A DNA stretch of 64,000 nucleotides from Dipteronia dyeriana (taxonomy: Eukaryota; Streptophyta; Magnoliopsida; Sapindales; Sapindaceae), in assembly GCA_032871835.1 (NCBI GenBank), contig CM065299.1, positions 25,995,074-26,059,073 of the forward strand, written 5' to 3'. The position numbers and the translations under genes are program-made. The first letter of the stretch is position 1. Every line of letters begins with the position of its first letter. Positions 26,301 through 41,300 of the stretch are shown one piece after another. The notes beneath the pieces were generated by a model. That model was not told the DNA's origin. It saw nothing but the letters and a program-made list of their open reading frames with translations, and did no database searches.

Positions 26301-29300
26301 ACTGAATGAAATCATTCATTACACAAGTGAATAACAGTTATTTCACTTAAATGTCCTTCAAGTGTGTTGGACATAGGAGAGCAGGATTTATGTCCTATAG
26401 CACCAAAGGTGAACAGAAAGCAGAGGCGATTCATAACTTTGTCAAAACTGCTTTAGCGAATTGAATAATTGCTGTAAAAATAAGTAGCAAAAAAATAGCA
26501 TGGAGTGAGTTGAAAATAAATTTCAGCTAACCTATATACCAACCAATTCTTTCTAAATAGGCGAACAAGAAAAATGTCACAAAATTTTATATTGTTTATA
26601 GCACAACAAAATGGTAACAAAGAAGAGAGGGAACCATAGAGTCAAGGATAGAGATAAAAGAAAGGTACCTGGAAAAATTTTCTGAAGATAGAAAAGAGTT
26701 GATATTCCATCCTCATTTTCTTTCTGCAACTCAGAGGTACTATAAAGTACAGTCTCACTGTAGTATGGCGTGAACACACTAATGTCGAACAGAACAAATA
26801 AATTAAAAGATACATTAGAAATTGTTAAGTTTAAGGTCCTATTTGATTTGTTTGATTTTTTTACTTAACACTGAATGACACTTAATGTGTTTCATTCAGC
26901 TGATTTGTTTGATTTTATAAGTGTTAAAATCACTTAATGAGCCATTAAAACCACTTCTTTTAAAAAGTAAATTTTTTCCACTTTTCACTTGACACAAATC
27001 CATTAAAATTAATTACAAACTTTTACTTCCAAAACTATCCTCACTAATTTTATATATTTCCAATTCTGTTTTTGTTAAAGCCCTAATCATATTAATACTT
27101 TTTCTTTTATTTTCACCGTAAAGAACTTTAACATCAGAAAACCTAACTTCTTCAAAACAAAAACAATTGGTGACTGATTTACCTAGCATATTCCGGTAAG
27201 AACTCTTTCTTGTTTCCATAATTTGATAATTAGTTTTATTAATTTTATATTAAAGTTTGAGTACATCTTTTTCACTTGTTCTAAAAATTAATTGGAGAAT
27301 GGTTTTCATGATGATTTTGATTTGAGTTTGTTTTTTTTTTTTTTTAGATGTTAATTTTGGGAAGAAAAAAAAAAGTTTTATATATATATATATATGGATG
27401 AGATACACCGGCCTATGCTATTTGGGTCAAAATCAAGTAGTAGTTGATTTTTTGTTTTTATTAATATTTCTTAAGAATTTTAGAATGTATCACCATCAAA
27501 TATTATGTTCTTTTTTAATGTAATTCAACAAATGGACTAATGTATGAAATATTTTTAATAACTAAATAAATTTATTTTAGAATTAATTTACATGTTAGAG
27601 TTGTCCTTAATATATTAAAATGTAAATATATAACAAATAATAGTTAAAAGGGTATAGATGTAAAAATATTTATTTTCAGATATTTATAACTTAAAAAAAC
27701 AAACAAATTATCACTTATATTCAGTTTTCAATGAAAAAAAACAAACATGTTTTTCGGTTTTCAGTTTTCAGTCTTCGGTAACATTTAGCATTGTTCAGTC
27801 TTCAGACAAAAAATCAAAGGGGCCTAAGTAAAGTATATGACATATTTTAATATACCTTTTTCTATTAAAAAATTTGTATATACCTGAACGGTATCATTTC
27901 ACAGACAGGCTTTGCCGAGGGCATATCCATAAATAACGAATTAGTAAAAAACTCAAGTCTTCTCCTTGCTTCAAGATTCTTAGGGATATTGGCAGCAGAA
28001 TCCTTTACAGTTAGAAGGAGGTGCAACCGCTTCACCTGCTCCTTCTGCAAGAACAAACAGGATAAAGCTCACACAGTAATTGCAAACACAAAAACCAAGC
28101 CAAGGAGGAGCTTTTAGATCAGCTTACGATTTCTGGATCTTTGGGCCATTCTATCCTTGAGAACAAGCGACCTTCATTTCTTGCTCTAGCCAAAATGTTC
28201 CATGTATCAAGCTGCTCCCTAAAGTGAGAAGGAATAAAACAGAGCTTCAAAAAAATAGGCATTAAACTAAACATAGTAAACATTTTTCACACAATCACAT
28301 GTAATTAACAACAAACCTTAAATCAGATGACAGGAGGTCATGTGTAACAACCTCATACAGCTGAAATAAAGCCTTTGCAGCACCTTTTGAAAGATCAGGA
28401 GTTTCATTTCGTGTCTGACACGAGATATTTGTAGTTATTAATAAATAAAGCAATAAGAACATCATCTCAAATTGGTAAGCTATATCCTGACATCAAATAT
28501 CTCAATTCTAAAACTTCAACAAATTAATTTCAAAAAAAAAAAAACACTGCTTAACAAATTATATCCAATGCACTTCTATGCAAGAAGCAACTAAAAATTA
28601 TGGGGGGAAAAAGAGAACTAATTACATGGCTAAGAGCACCATAAGAGACTAAAACACTGCATCACACAAGCTAACAAAACATCAGTATATCATTTTAGAT
28701 AAATGAAAATGAACATGCAATGTCAATATCAATTTCTACTAAGGATTATAGATAAGCATACTGAAGAGAATTCTCTTTTATTGATAATTTTTTATGAATT
28801 TACGATTCCATTAAAAAATTGAGAGAGAATAGTCTTTTATTAAAGATAAATAACAGAGAAATAAAAAAATAAAAAAAAAATTGTAATCCAGTTTTATAAA
28901 GTTCAATTATTATATTAAAAATAGAGTTTCACAACAAATACGCTAATATTCACAAGAGAATATAGCAAGGTTTTGTGAACATAGCAAGATTAATGACATA
29001 CATAAATGCATAGACATTTAAAGAGTTGCTTCTTCAGGAAAATGACTAGATACCTTTAAATGCAAGCCATTAAAAAAATTTGCAGTGACAAACATATCAT
29101 TAAGTGCTTTCATACCCAATCAGTTTTTCAACCCAATTCATACTTTTTCAGATTTTAAAGAAAAAAAATACTACCACAATAATTATCTTAGGCACCAACT
29201 CTCAAAGATAGGATTACAACTTTTCGATTTATAATTGTTTGTTCTATAAATTCTTCACAGCCGTCACTCAAACCAATATTATAGTTACCACCACCAGCAC

Positions 29301-32300
29301 AAGTGCTACCATCACTGTCATCATCATCATCACCATCATCATCATAATAATAACATGTAATTCTCCTTTTAAAATCATCTATTATCATTGTTATTACTTT
29401 TAGCACGTAAAATAAAAAGACACATCATATACTGGTTTATCAATCTTTCTACTTTTTTAACAAATTAATGTAATACTCATATTCATAACCAAGACGAGAA
29501 TAATGAACCTATCTTCCAAATTATACATTAAGATTTTTTTAGATTGGAGCCAGATTCAATTTCAGATAAAAAAAAAAAAATGCAACCTAAAAGGTCAATT
29601 TGCTTGAAAACAAAAATTTAAGGAGAAATCATTAGATACAACTCCAATTCTTTCAAATGAAAACACACGATAGAGAAAACAAAGAAACTCGGAATTTGCA
29701 ATATGACAAACAGTAGGAATTCCAATAAAATAAATAATAAATGATTAAGGAATTTGATTTAAGAAATACCAGAAGCCCAGTAAGTGCAGTGAATCTTGAC
29801 AACACCAAGGGAAGCTTCTTAAGAGACAAGGTTATAACGAGTGAACCCTCCAATATACTGTTGTTAATTTCACGGAAAATTCTTTCAACCCTACCCAAAA
29901 ATAAAAACAAAATCAAAAAATAAATGTGGACCCACAATAATGATAAATTTATGACCATATTTATCAACAAAAAATACACTAAAATTTTAAATTGCAACTT
30001 TACAACTCAAGAACCACAAAAAATAAAGCAGTCCAAAAACACATACCAAAGTCTCCCTTCACCGTCAACCAGGGAATGTAAAATTTTTTCAACACTATAG
30101 TAGCATTCCTGAACCGCATATGCCATGTATTCATCCCTACATATTCTGTTCCAAAGATCCGCTTGTGTATCTTTGCAGTCCAAAGCTAAATCAACCGCCA
30201 AAAATATCTGAAAAATTAATATTTCCAACAAACATGAAAATTAGCGATTTAGTGCCTGAGATATTATTTCCTTTGTTCGAATTAACAAAAGAATTTATCA
30301 ATGTGAAAGAGTTTCATGATGAACAAGCTGTCTAGAAAACCAAGAGCTCCAACAGAAAACTATATGTACAATTGTACAAAGGTTTTTAGATAGCTACAAA
30401 AAATAGTTAATTATATCTAGTTCTCTAAAGAGCAATTGTTAGCTATATGTGCGCTATAGAAATTGAGCTTAACCTTGCTGCTCAGAAGAAACAAAGGCCA
30501 TTGAACTAATCGTAGACTTCCTGTATTGCTAGGAATGCAGAGTAAGTCCATCTCCCTGGAAGCATAAGTTATATGCTAATCAATGAATAACAGCAGTAAA
30601 ACAAAAACAACAAAAACATAACAAAGAATGCCTCCATGATTACCTATTACTAATAAAATCCTCTTCACGCAAACTTTTCATTATCTCATTCCAAAATGGA
30701 GAAAAGATAGATGCATAAGCCTTGTTCATCTCATGTGCATCCTGCACCAGCCAAATAACAACCCAACCAATTTAACCATACATATTCAAATGAGTATCAA
30801 AGTGTTATACTATTTAACAAAGAAAATTCATTGACATAGAAAAGAGGAAATGTTTTGATTATAATTTACAGCATTGAAACATCTCCAATGCCGCAAGAAA
30901 CACATGAAGATCTGTAAAAACCATATCACTCCCAGTGCAGATATTGTGTAGCAATTTACATAAACAACAGCAAAGAATTCTAATATCAAGGACAAATGCA
31001 ATAACAAAAGACAATAACAAAAGACGGACACACACACACACAAGCACACATGTATGTATTACATTTCCTTATTTATTTCCTAATTGGAAACAAGACAAAA
31101 TTTCCCCAATAATGGGGAAAAGAAGCATACAAACCTTTGAATAGTAAACACATTCATTTAAAAGTAAGCCCATCCTACACCCATATGCATGTATGTACAT
31201 GTGAAGAAAACATTGAATTAAAAAGTCATCCGGTTTACATAACGAAATGAACCACGATTAAAAATGTCCAAATATATTACACATATACTGCTGTTATCCT
31301 GTTATTTTTGTTTTTTAATAAATGGTATTCGGCACATTTGAACTGGAATGATCTTTGATTATTTTTAATTACATTTTGATGCTTAGCTGTATACAGAGAA
31401 AACGAAAATCCCATGTTTAACTCAGGTACTAATAATAAAAGTGAGGAAATTTAATCAGCTTTCATTATTGAGCCAAACATCATGTATGAATTTATATTAG
31501 ACCAAAAAAGGGCAGTTAATCAATAAAAATATTTTCACATTCATATCAATGCTGTATGACAATGTTTGAGGCTTGGTGGAGATTAAGAAAACAGCATATT
31601 CTACTAAAATTATTGCCTTTCAGATATTTGCTATAATAAAATCCGAGCCATCACAGTTGTGGCATCTGCCATATACTAACATGCAAAATAAATGACAAAA
31701 AAAAATGTATGCCCAATGACATCCAAATGCACTAATTAGAAGCAAATAACAGAGAATGTATCACTCACCTGAGATGCTTCTCTGTCAAATGGCACCCTAA
31801 AAAAGTACAATGATACAGAAGTTACTTCGAAGATATGACACAAAAAAAAAAAAGAATTAAATACAATCAGTTTATCAAACAAACTTAGTTCATAAGCCTT
31901 TAAAACCATAAATACAATCCCATAGATTTAAATCACAAAAAGACTCAATTAGTTGCAGACACAATTAACCTCACAGGCACCACTCAGCCATCTAATAAAT
32001 ATCTAGCCATTTAACACAGGAGATTAGACAACTTGCAAGCTACAAGCAAATAAAAATATGTTTTGGATGACTTCTCTGCCAACCAAAATAACTTTATTAA
32101 TGCCAAAAACACTTTTAAAAACTTTTTTGGATGTTTGGAATATATTAAAGAGAACAGCGTTTTCAGATTTCAAATCTTTGTTAGTCTACATGGAGAAGAT
32201 CTTTTTGAACATTTATTTTTCGCAAAAAAAAAAAGTATTAAAAAAGGGGATATTGGTTCAAACACAATTGCTATATTTTACAAATTCAATCGTACACCCT

Positions 32301-35300
32301 TTTAATATTTTAATACAAAATCCAACATTTATTTCTCAAAAACATATTTTTTTTCTAATTTATTACAACCAATAGCACTTCTATAGATACATTACCAAAA
32401 CCCTATTTTGTTTCTCAAAAACATCTTTTTTTCTTATTTGTTATTACCAAACAATCTATCAATTTAAAAGTACTTTTAAAATTGACATTCAAAAAACACT
32501 AAAAAAATTGTTAAAACCTCAATAAAAGTTTTGTTACAACATCTACTCACAAAAGCTCTACTAGAAAATAAATAACAAATACATCCCAAGTAAACTTAGA
32601 CACACAATCAAGGAAATAAAAAGACAGGGAGAGTGCTATGTAAAATCCATGGACTCAAAAATAATCACGCATAGTTAGAGAGATTAACACCCCGAACTAA
32701 TATAGAAAAAATAATCAAATAGTCTTAATTACCCACATTATTACTCATTATTTAAAGATTATATGTAGAGCAGTGAATTAAAGGTTGTTAAAAACCATTA
32801 TCCAATTATCCAAGTCCAGGTAAGTTAATCACATTGTGCCATACCCTACATTTTCTTAGTCACCATTTCTTTCACCAAACCGTCCAATGATTAAAAAAAA
32901 GGATGTACTAAACTACAAGAAATAGAATTAAGTGAACAAGTGATTACTAGATAGTTCCGTTGGTAAGATATAACGCCGTTATGTATACTAATTATTAAAA
33001 AGGGAAAAAAAAAGAACTCGGAAATAACTACAGTTGTTATTCAGACAGCAATTTCAAATGGATCAACATTTTTATCAAAAACAATCAATCTACAAATTAG
33101 TACTCCTATATCTGGCAAAGATTAGGCCCCCCTAAAAATCACAACTTAAATACCTCTTTGCTTGAGGAGAAACAAGGTTCTTGACAAAGGCTCCTGGGAA
33201 GCTCTCAAAACGTTTATGCACCATTTCAATTGTACGTATCTGTCAGAAATCAACATAAAGCAATTAACATGACAAGGATAGAGACAAAGGGGGATTTCCA
33301 CTCGGATATCATGAGAAAGACTAATACACAAGGAAAAATGAGACATACACACAAGAATTATGCAGAAAATTTAAATACAGTGCAAAAAATATACACACCT
33401 CGCCTAACCGACCCCGTGCACCCATTACACCACCAATAATTGCAGATAAGAGAGTATACCATATGTGAAGGTCCATGAGATAGATCTAGTAAAAGCAAAA
33501 ACTGTTAGGAAACATGAAAATTGCCAATTTAAATGTTAGAAGGCCGGATAAGTTTTAATATTAACTTAAACATGTGACCTTTTTATTCAATGAAGGTGAA
33601 AAAATAAAAGCAAACAAATGATCTTCATAAGAGAAAGAGAGAAGGAAAACTAAGGCATTCCCGTTGGGTAGCCATCATAGCCTAACTACCTAGTACACCC
33701 AATATTTTGAAATGTTCAATTTCATGTACTTGTTTAGGTCAGTTTTCTAAAATCAGATACAACCTTAATTGCACATTCTATTTTAATATCAGGGGCAAGC
33801 TAATGCAGGATTATTCTTCAAAGCCATAATGCCACAAAAGTTGAAAATACTCACAGCAACAACAGGAGCCCATAGGCTAACTACAGTCAAGGCATTCTTA
33901 TTATCTGCCAAAATCACAATAAGTAGCAGTTGTCACATTAATTTAAGAAAAAGACAAAAAAATAGGAAATTTGCAACAGGCACATGAACTTAAACTGATA
34001 CCCAATGCATAAGAAAAAAAAATCTTGTTAAGTGTCTCACTAAAGGTCAGTGTCAAACTAATGTAACTTTTAAGTAAGACTTTTAATTGTGCCAAAAGAA
34101 TAATCATCCTTGAAGTTGAACAAATAACTTCTGGTAAACTGTACTTTTCTAACTGTTGTGAAGTTCAAAAGCACGAATTTATTATTAAATTGTTGTACCT
34201 TTGCCTATCAACCAAAGTAGACATGGTACTAGATTATAATAAATTCAGTATCCACACCGCCATGTGCATTAGATTCAAAACTATCTTATCAAATTTCTGC
34301 TGCAAAGCTTCAACATATTATCGTTACTAACTTTATTCAATCTAAACCAGGTCACATCAGACCCATATAGGAGATGACCATGGCTAGCTAGAACTTTACA
34401 GAAGATAAGGAATGTTAGTGCTATCTTAAAGCTAGAGGTTAAAAAGAAAAAAAGGAAAAAATAAAAATAAAAAAATAAAAAAATAAAAAAACCTTCAAGC
34501 TTATAATTTTCTGTATTTAGTATCAAAAACAGGCAACAATAACCTCAAATTGTAAAAATGAGACATACAAAGGAGGTGACCTTGTTACTGCTTCATATGT
34601 CAAGATACCAGGGGACTCGGACAAGTGAAAAATTAATAGAACAACTTGACACTTGAACTTTCAAGAAAGAATTTATAATTGCATACAACCAGAATATATT
34701 AAACATGATTCAAATTGAATAGTATAATGTTACCAAAAACCAAAAATTTGAAAAAATAAACAAGAACAAAAGATCAAGAAAATAATAAATAAATAATGAA
34801 CTTACGCTTTGAGACCAAATCATGCCATGAGTACATGGAAAATCTCAAGTTGATGATAACCTTGGTAGGTCCAACAAGAGGTCTGATCTGCAACAGCGAA
34901 ATGATTGAATTTTAATGATAAAATAGATATGTAGACCGATTATTATATGTTCCAAAGATAAAATCATCTATAAAGCTTCTCTTAGCAGTTAGCACTTTGA
35001 GTAATGACATTTAAAATAAAAAAAACCATCCTTGCCTGGAGAAAGTATGCAAATATGAACTTGCAAAATAGTATCACCAACCAAAACAGCACATATCTGC
35101 AGTAGTTAAAAACAGAAATGAACTCAAGGATTTATCGTGGCGATGTCAAATATCAAGTAGTATATCATCTACTCATCATCCATACTCTCCATTCTCCAAC
35201 TTAAGAATCAACGATGGATACATGGTGAAACATTCAATATGCTTAAGTACACAAAATTGAACATGATTTATATAACTAGACTGTTTGACAAGTATATAAA

Positions 35301-38300
35301 ATTTACCAGAAAATTAAAATGCATTTATAATCCATATTAGTAGAGAATTAAAATGCATTTATAATCCATATTAGAAATTTAATGGCAATCCACGTCCCAC
35401 CACACATACATATCATAAGGAAAATCAAAATCAACATAGAATGGATTAAGATAAAGAAAACAATTCAGGTACATATGGACCTGGAGCAAAGACAAATTAA
35501 TAATCTTTTCTCAGAAAAATAAATGACATGCATCTCCAAGCCACTGACACTGCCGGAAAAAAAAAATGAAAAACATATATCTCTCTTAAAAAAAACCATA
35601 GAAAAATATAATACCAACTAATATTAAAAGGATTAAATTGCCATCAAAGACAGCAAATCTATCAGACAAATAACAGGAAAATCTCCCAATTTTAGCAGAC
35701 ACCATGACAAACCTGCAGTAATCACTAAACTTCTCAACAAGACCTCTTCCAACATAGTAACGCTCCTGAAATATACAAGTTATTTTTAAAAGAATGAATT
35801 TATATACCAAAATTATTTGGTTATTTTAAAAGAAAGAATTTATATACCAAAATTATTTGGTTATTTTTTCCAGATAAGACAGATAAACAGAAGATTACCT
35901 GATAAATCCACTTGAAAAATTGAAAGAACGACTGATCAGACATTTCAGAAAACGTATGACATGCCGGAATTTTAAGTGTCAATGCAAAGACCAGGCGCAC
36001 AGCAGCATAGATGCCCAATACAAGCACATATATTCGAAAATAAAATGAATTTGAGTTCTGCTGATTTCGTTCCTGCAGAACCTGACTGCAATATTTATAT
36101 AAATTCATAATCAAAACATAAATGTATGTAATTTGAATGTGAAGGGATAGTTTGGCTAACTACAAAACAAAAGCATGCTAAAGAAATCATAGCTCAGACT
36201 CACATGTAAATGTATGTTACAAATGCAGAGCACAAGCCAAACCAGAAAAACCTAATAACTAGCCTTGAGATAGCCATGCCTCTTGCTGTCGTGTAAGCCC
36301 CAAACATAAGAACACAATCTAAACAGCCTACATAAGCAGCAAATGATAGCATCAATGAAATAATACTTACTCAAAGAAAGATAAAGATATGAATGTTTAT
36401 GCAAGTAATGAGTGAATATATAGAGAAACTAAATACTCTCAAAGAAGTGCATGATAGCAAACGTTGGTCCAATGCTAAGTATTATCTTGAAGGTATCCAA
36501 ATTGAGACGCCCGTCGTTGAAGGCTATTATTGCCAAAGCCTGTAGGCAAAAACAAAAAAATGCACGAAATTGAACATGAAGTTGAACAAGCCAAAACCAG
36601 AGCTATACAGAAGTACTATGTTGAAAGACAAAATTGACCTGAAACATCACAGCCAAAAAAATCCAAAGTCGATGAAAACTTCGGTATAAGTGAAGAAACG
36701 TCCGATGCTCAACAAACGTGCTTTTGCCGGTCTGCAAATGCACAAGAAGATAAAAAAATTATAAGTATTACTATCGCCGGCAAATTCCTCAGAACAAGTG
36801 TCTCCACATAACACATAAAAACAAAGGCAGAGGCATTAATCATGCAAAATAACCAATGACAGACTGAAACAATAAACAGAATTTTGCAACACATGACCAT
36901 TTAAAAACATGATTACTGCTGCATGCGACTAACACTTTGTTAACTCTAAAAAATTATAACCACGTGAATTTACTAGCTGACTAGCATATATGTGTCAACA
37001 TTCCGAAGATTGCAATGATCACATAACTCACTAAGTATCACATTAATAAGGATATTGACATACTGCATATGAAAAGTGATAAATAGTAAAGGCATCAGTA
37101 GATGTACTAATAGCTTTATACTTTCACAATCATCACAAACAAAATTGATTACACAGCAAATGCTCGAAATTCTTATATTTTTTTACCCCATTCTACATAA
37201 TTCAAAACTCATCTTTTCAAATACCTAATAGGTAATAATAATTCCAAGCCTTGATAATAGGGATGCAAATAGTATTTTCATCTATATAATTTCCTACTGT
37301 TTTCAGAAACCAAGTCAACAAGTATGTTGGTTCTTTCATCAACACCCAGTTTCTTGGTGGTTGGCATGTAATAAAAGCCATAACAAGGCTAAATGAGTTC
37401 CACACAATACCCAGAAGTCATTTGAAGCAATAAATTTTGAAAAAGAAAAATTCCAATGTCTCGCATAATATTTAAAAGGAATAATATTAATAACTAGAAT
37501 ATATAATGCATTGATAAACTTTCCAGAATTCATCCGTATACGAACCCTTTTCCCTTTCACTATTTTAGGCTTCAACAAGAATGGGGAATCCTTCCTCATA
37601 GGCCATCTCAATTCAAAGCAAGCCGGTGACCTACACATATAAGAAATGAGAATGATAACATAAAAAATAATATGTAATGAATCTGAAATTAAAAATATAT
37701 ATATTAAAAAATTAAAAAGTGACCAAAAGTATTCATTGAAGTCATCGTAATTCCTCCATGCAGAATGTGCAGCTTTTCCATTGTTGTTCCGAACAGCTTC
37801 CTGCATGCATCAAATCAAATAATTAATTGCTGACAAGAATAAAGGGCATATATCACATAAAAGTCAACCCATTCTTCAATCATGAACATTATTCTACAAA
37901 AGTAAAATCATTTTGAACGATTTCTGACCAACAGGCATGATTATGGCTTGTATATATAACAGAATAAAGCAAAAACAGTTGCTAAATAAGAGTAACTTAA
38001 AATTCAGTTAGACAGTGGATGAAAATAGCAATCACTAGACAACAACCAGTTCATGTTGGCTGTTGCTACCATATCATTAGAGGGACTGCTACTAATGCTC
38101 TACAGGACACAGACAAAAGATTAAATTGAAGGAAATGCATGTTTGGTAGGTAAGGAATACACACGAATATCTAACAACGTTATCTGACACTTAATTTATC
38201 AGAACAAATACTATACAGTATCACAACAACACAAATAAATCATGTAATCTTACATTTACTTTCAAGAGCGGGTTGTGCGGATGAAAAACATGCATCAACA

Positions 38301-41300
38301 AAAATTATATATTTAATCCACATGAAATATTAGACAAATATAGCATAAGCTTGAGTTCAAATTTCTGCTAACAAGAGAATGTGAGATCAATCAGAATTTT
38401 GCGAACATCACATGAAAAAAAAAATGTTGAAAGAAAAAAATTGACCGCTGCCACTGTCTCGTAAATAGGACAAATGACTTTCTCCAGGTAGGACACAGAA
38501 CCATCTTCAAGTTTACAACTGGGAGCAAGATTAGCCTCTCCGTGGTCTAATATTGCATCCAACTCTTTAGCCATCTGCACTACCACAATTGATATCATTA
38601 CATTCATGACTAGAGATTAACACTTAAAATAAATACAAAATTTAATAAAGACTGACATCTATAACACTTTGTGCGGGATCCCGCACTAGAAAGTGACTAA
38701 TATATATATATATATATAATAAAAGGGAATAAAGACTTTACCACAAATAATTGATTTACTTGATGCAAAATAAAAGGACCACAAAGCACAGATTTTTTAC
38801 TACAAAAACACCCTCATTAATTGAAGACATTTTAGAAAAAATAAATGATTTACTATTTTATTCGGATTTGGGAAAGAGAACTTAATTCCTAGGGTGAGAA
38901 GGGAATTGAGTTTTCTTTCCAGTAAGAACTTAATTTCCTGATTTGTCTATGAGGTCCAAGTAATTTAATTCCCAAAAGTTTTAGTAAACACTAGAATTCA
39001 CAAATTATGTTTTCTTTCCCTCATTAGAATTCTTTATTAGTAAACACGCCTTAACTAAATTTAGAACAGTAATCATGGGAAGAAGCTTACATGGTGGAAT
39101 ATGTAACAAATACACTCAGGAAGAAAACGGATGTTTGCAGCTTCGCCCCATATAAGAAAGTACAATGAAACCAGGAAAAGCTTTCTGTCCCTATTGAGTG
39201 CTTGAAAACTGTGGAAAACAAATGTAAGCATCAAATATAGGCAAAAGGTAATGAAGTGTGCAATAACAGCATGTTGCAGAAGTGACCTATTCCATGCAAG
39301 ACGTATCCTCAAGTACTTGCACCATTTGATGTAGTTATCTAGCACCTTTAAAAAAACCTCATTGATTGCTTTCTCATCTATTTTCTGCATGACAAGAAAA
39401 GAACAGAACAGAGAGATGATCAGCTAACTCCACAACAACAAGAATAGAACAAATTTCCATTTGACGCGCAATTCAAAACAACTAAAAGACTCATGCAAAA
39501 ATACTAACAAATTTATGAACAAAACATTGATAGAGCATTTATAATCTTTTTTAAAAATATTATAAAATAATTAAGAACTAGTAATACAACAAAGCTAATT
39601 ATAAATTCAATTTCAAGATTACAAGAAAGCCTGATAACTAAAATCAAATAAAACAGTTAGCAAGTTAAATTATTTAAAACACTCACTGGATCAGGATCCA
39701 CAGGAATGCCAAGTCGAGACTGCGCATTTGCAATTGCAAGAACAACATTCTCACGCTGGTTCCTTATGTTGTCTTTCTGCGTATTAAAAAATCAGTGAAT
39801 AACCAGAAAACTTGCAAGTATAAGAAAGCAAAATGCAGGTTAAGACTAGATCAACTGTAGATATAAAAAAATTGTGTTCCGAGTAGAATTTTGACACTTA
39901 ACCTAAAATAAATAAATAAATCCAAGTCTCACGCACTCATCCCCCAAAAAATGTTCTTTTTCTTTTCTTTTTCTTTTTTGGGAAGAGAGAAGGACCACTT
40001 GGATGCGATGGCCACCGTCACATGTCAATATCATAATATAATTGAAACATCACAGCAAGAACATATGTATACAAGTATAACTATGCATATTATCAATCAT
40101 GAACCACCTTGGTCAGTTACTGAAGTTCTAACCCGGTTTGACAAGAAACAGTCTCAACAGTTCAATCTACCTGAATATAGTACTAGACTACAAGTGACTA
40201 CAACTTCATAATGTTACAAAGCTCCCCCTCCCCTCCTCTCCTCTCTGCCAACATTTATATATGTTCAGCATCAACAATGCAAATAACATAGCTATATCAC
40301 CTATATGTATACCTCCCTTCAATCACCCTCCTTCACAATATAGCCAAAATCAATGTAATCAGCTGAATTTTAGATGGTGAATTATATTGAAAATTATTTT
40401 TCCCTCCAACAAATTATTTCTTCAAGGAACAAACTAAAAAATGAACTAGAAAATCCATCAAGCATTAAAAAACTGAGAAAAAATCAAACTTGCAAGATTT
40501 ATAAGACCCCAAAAATATACAGATGATAGAAACAAGCAGAATTGAATATTACTCCAAGTGCAATTTTTACAGTGTTTAATACATAATTGAGAGCTGATAA
40601 GGAAGGAATCGAAGGTGTATGCTGACCTGAAAACCAAACGCATACTCCAAAAGGTCAAACATGTCTGCATCCCGTTGTCCAGATATTTCAAGATCAGCAG
40701 GAAGTCTAGGAAACTGCTCGGTATATCTAATTGCAGATATTGCACCTCTAACCTGCATAAATTACCCCAAATTCAGATTTGAGACATGAATAATTTTAAA
40801 TTAAGCAAAGTAGACATAAATATTGCAGCCTGGAAAATATGCAATTAATGTGTAAAACAAAGTAACATTGACATCATCCAAAGGAGAGGTTGAATAAAGC
40901 TACGTTTATGCAATAGCACTCCTACATGTTAAAAAGAATTTGATGTCTTAATTAAATTTGACATACCTCTGGAAAAATTCCAATAGCATTGGTGAATGAC
41001 GGTGCTTCCAGTGGAACAATATTGTAGGGTGTGAGTTCCCCAGATAATGTACCATCAGCTCTTTTGATTCTTCGTAGCTGAAAACCCATAGAACAAAAAA
41101 TTTCAGTCCATACTTTCACTCATAAGTGGTACAGATTCCATTTATTAATCTTCTAAAATCTAATTTTGTTTAGATACAACAAGCTCTTATGTCAGCCAAG
41201 AAGAGAACGGATGTTTAGTAAGTGGATCTTCAAGTCTTCAAATTAACATGGATGATGTATTCCTTAACATCACATCCATAGGTAGATAAAAGACAAGTAC

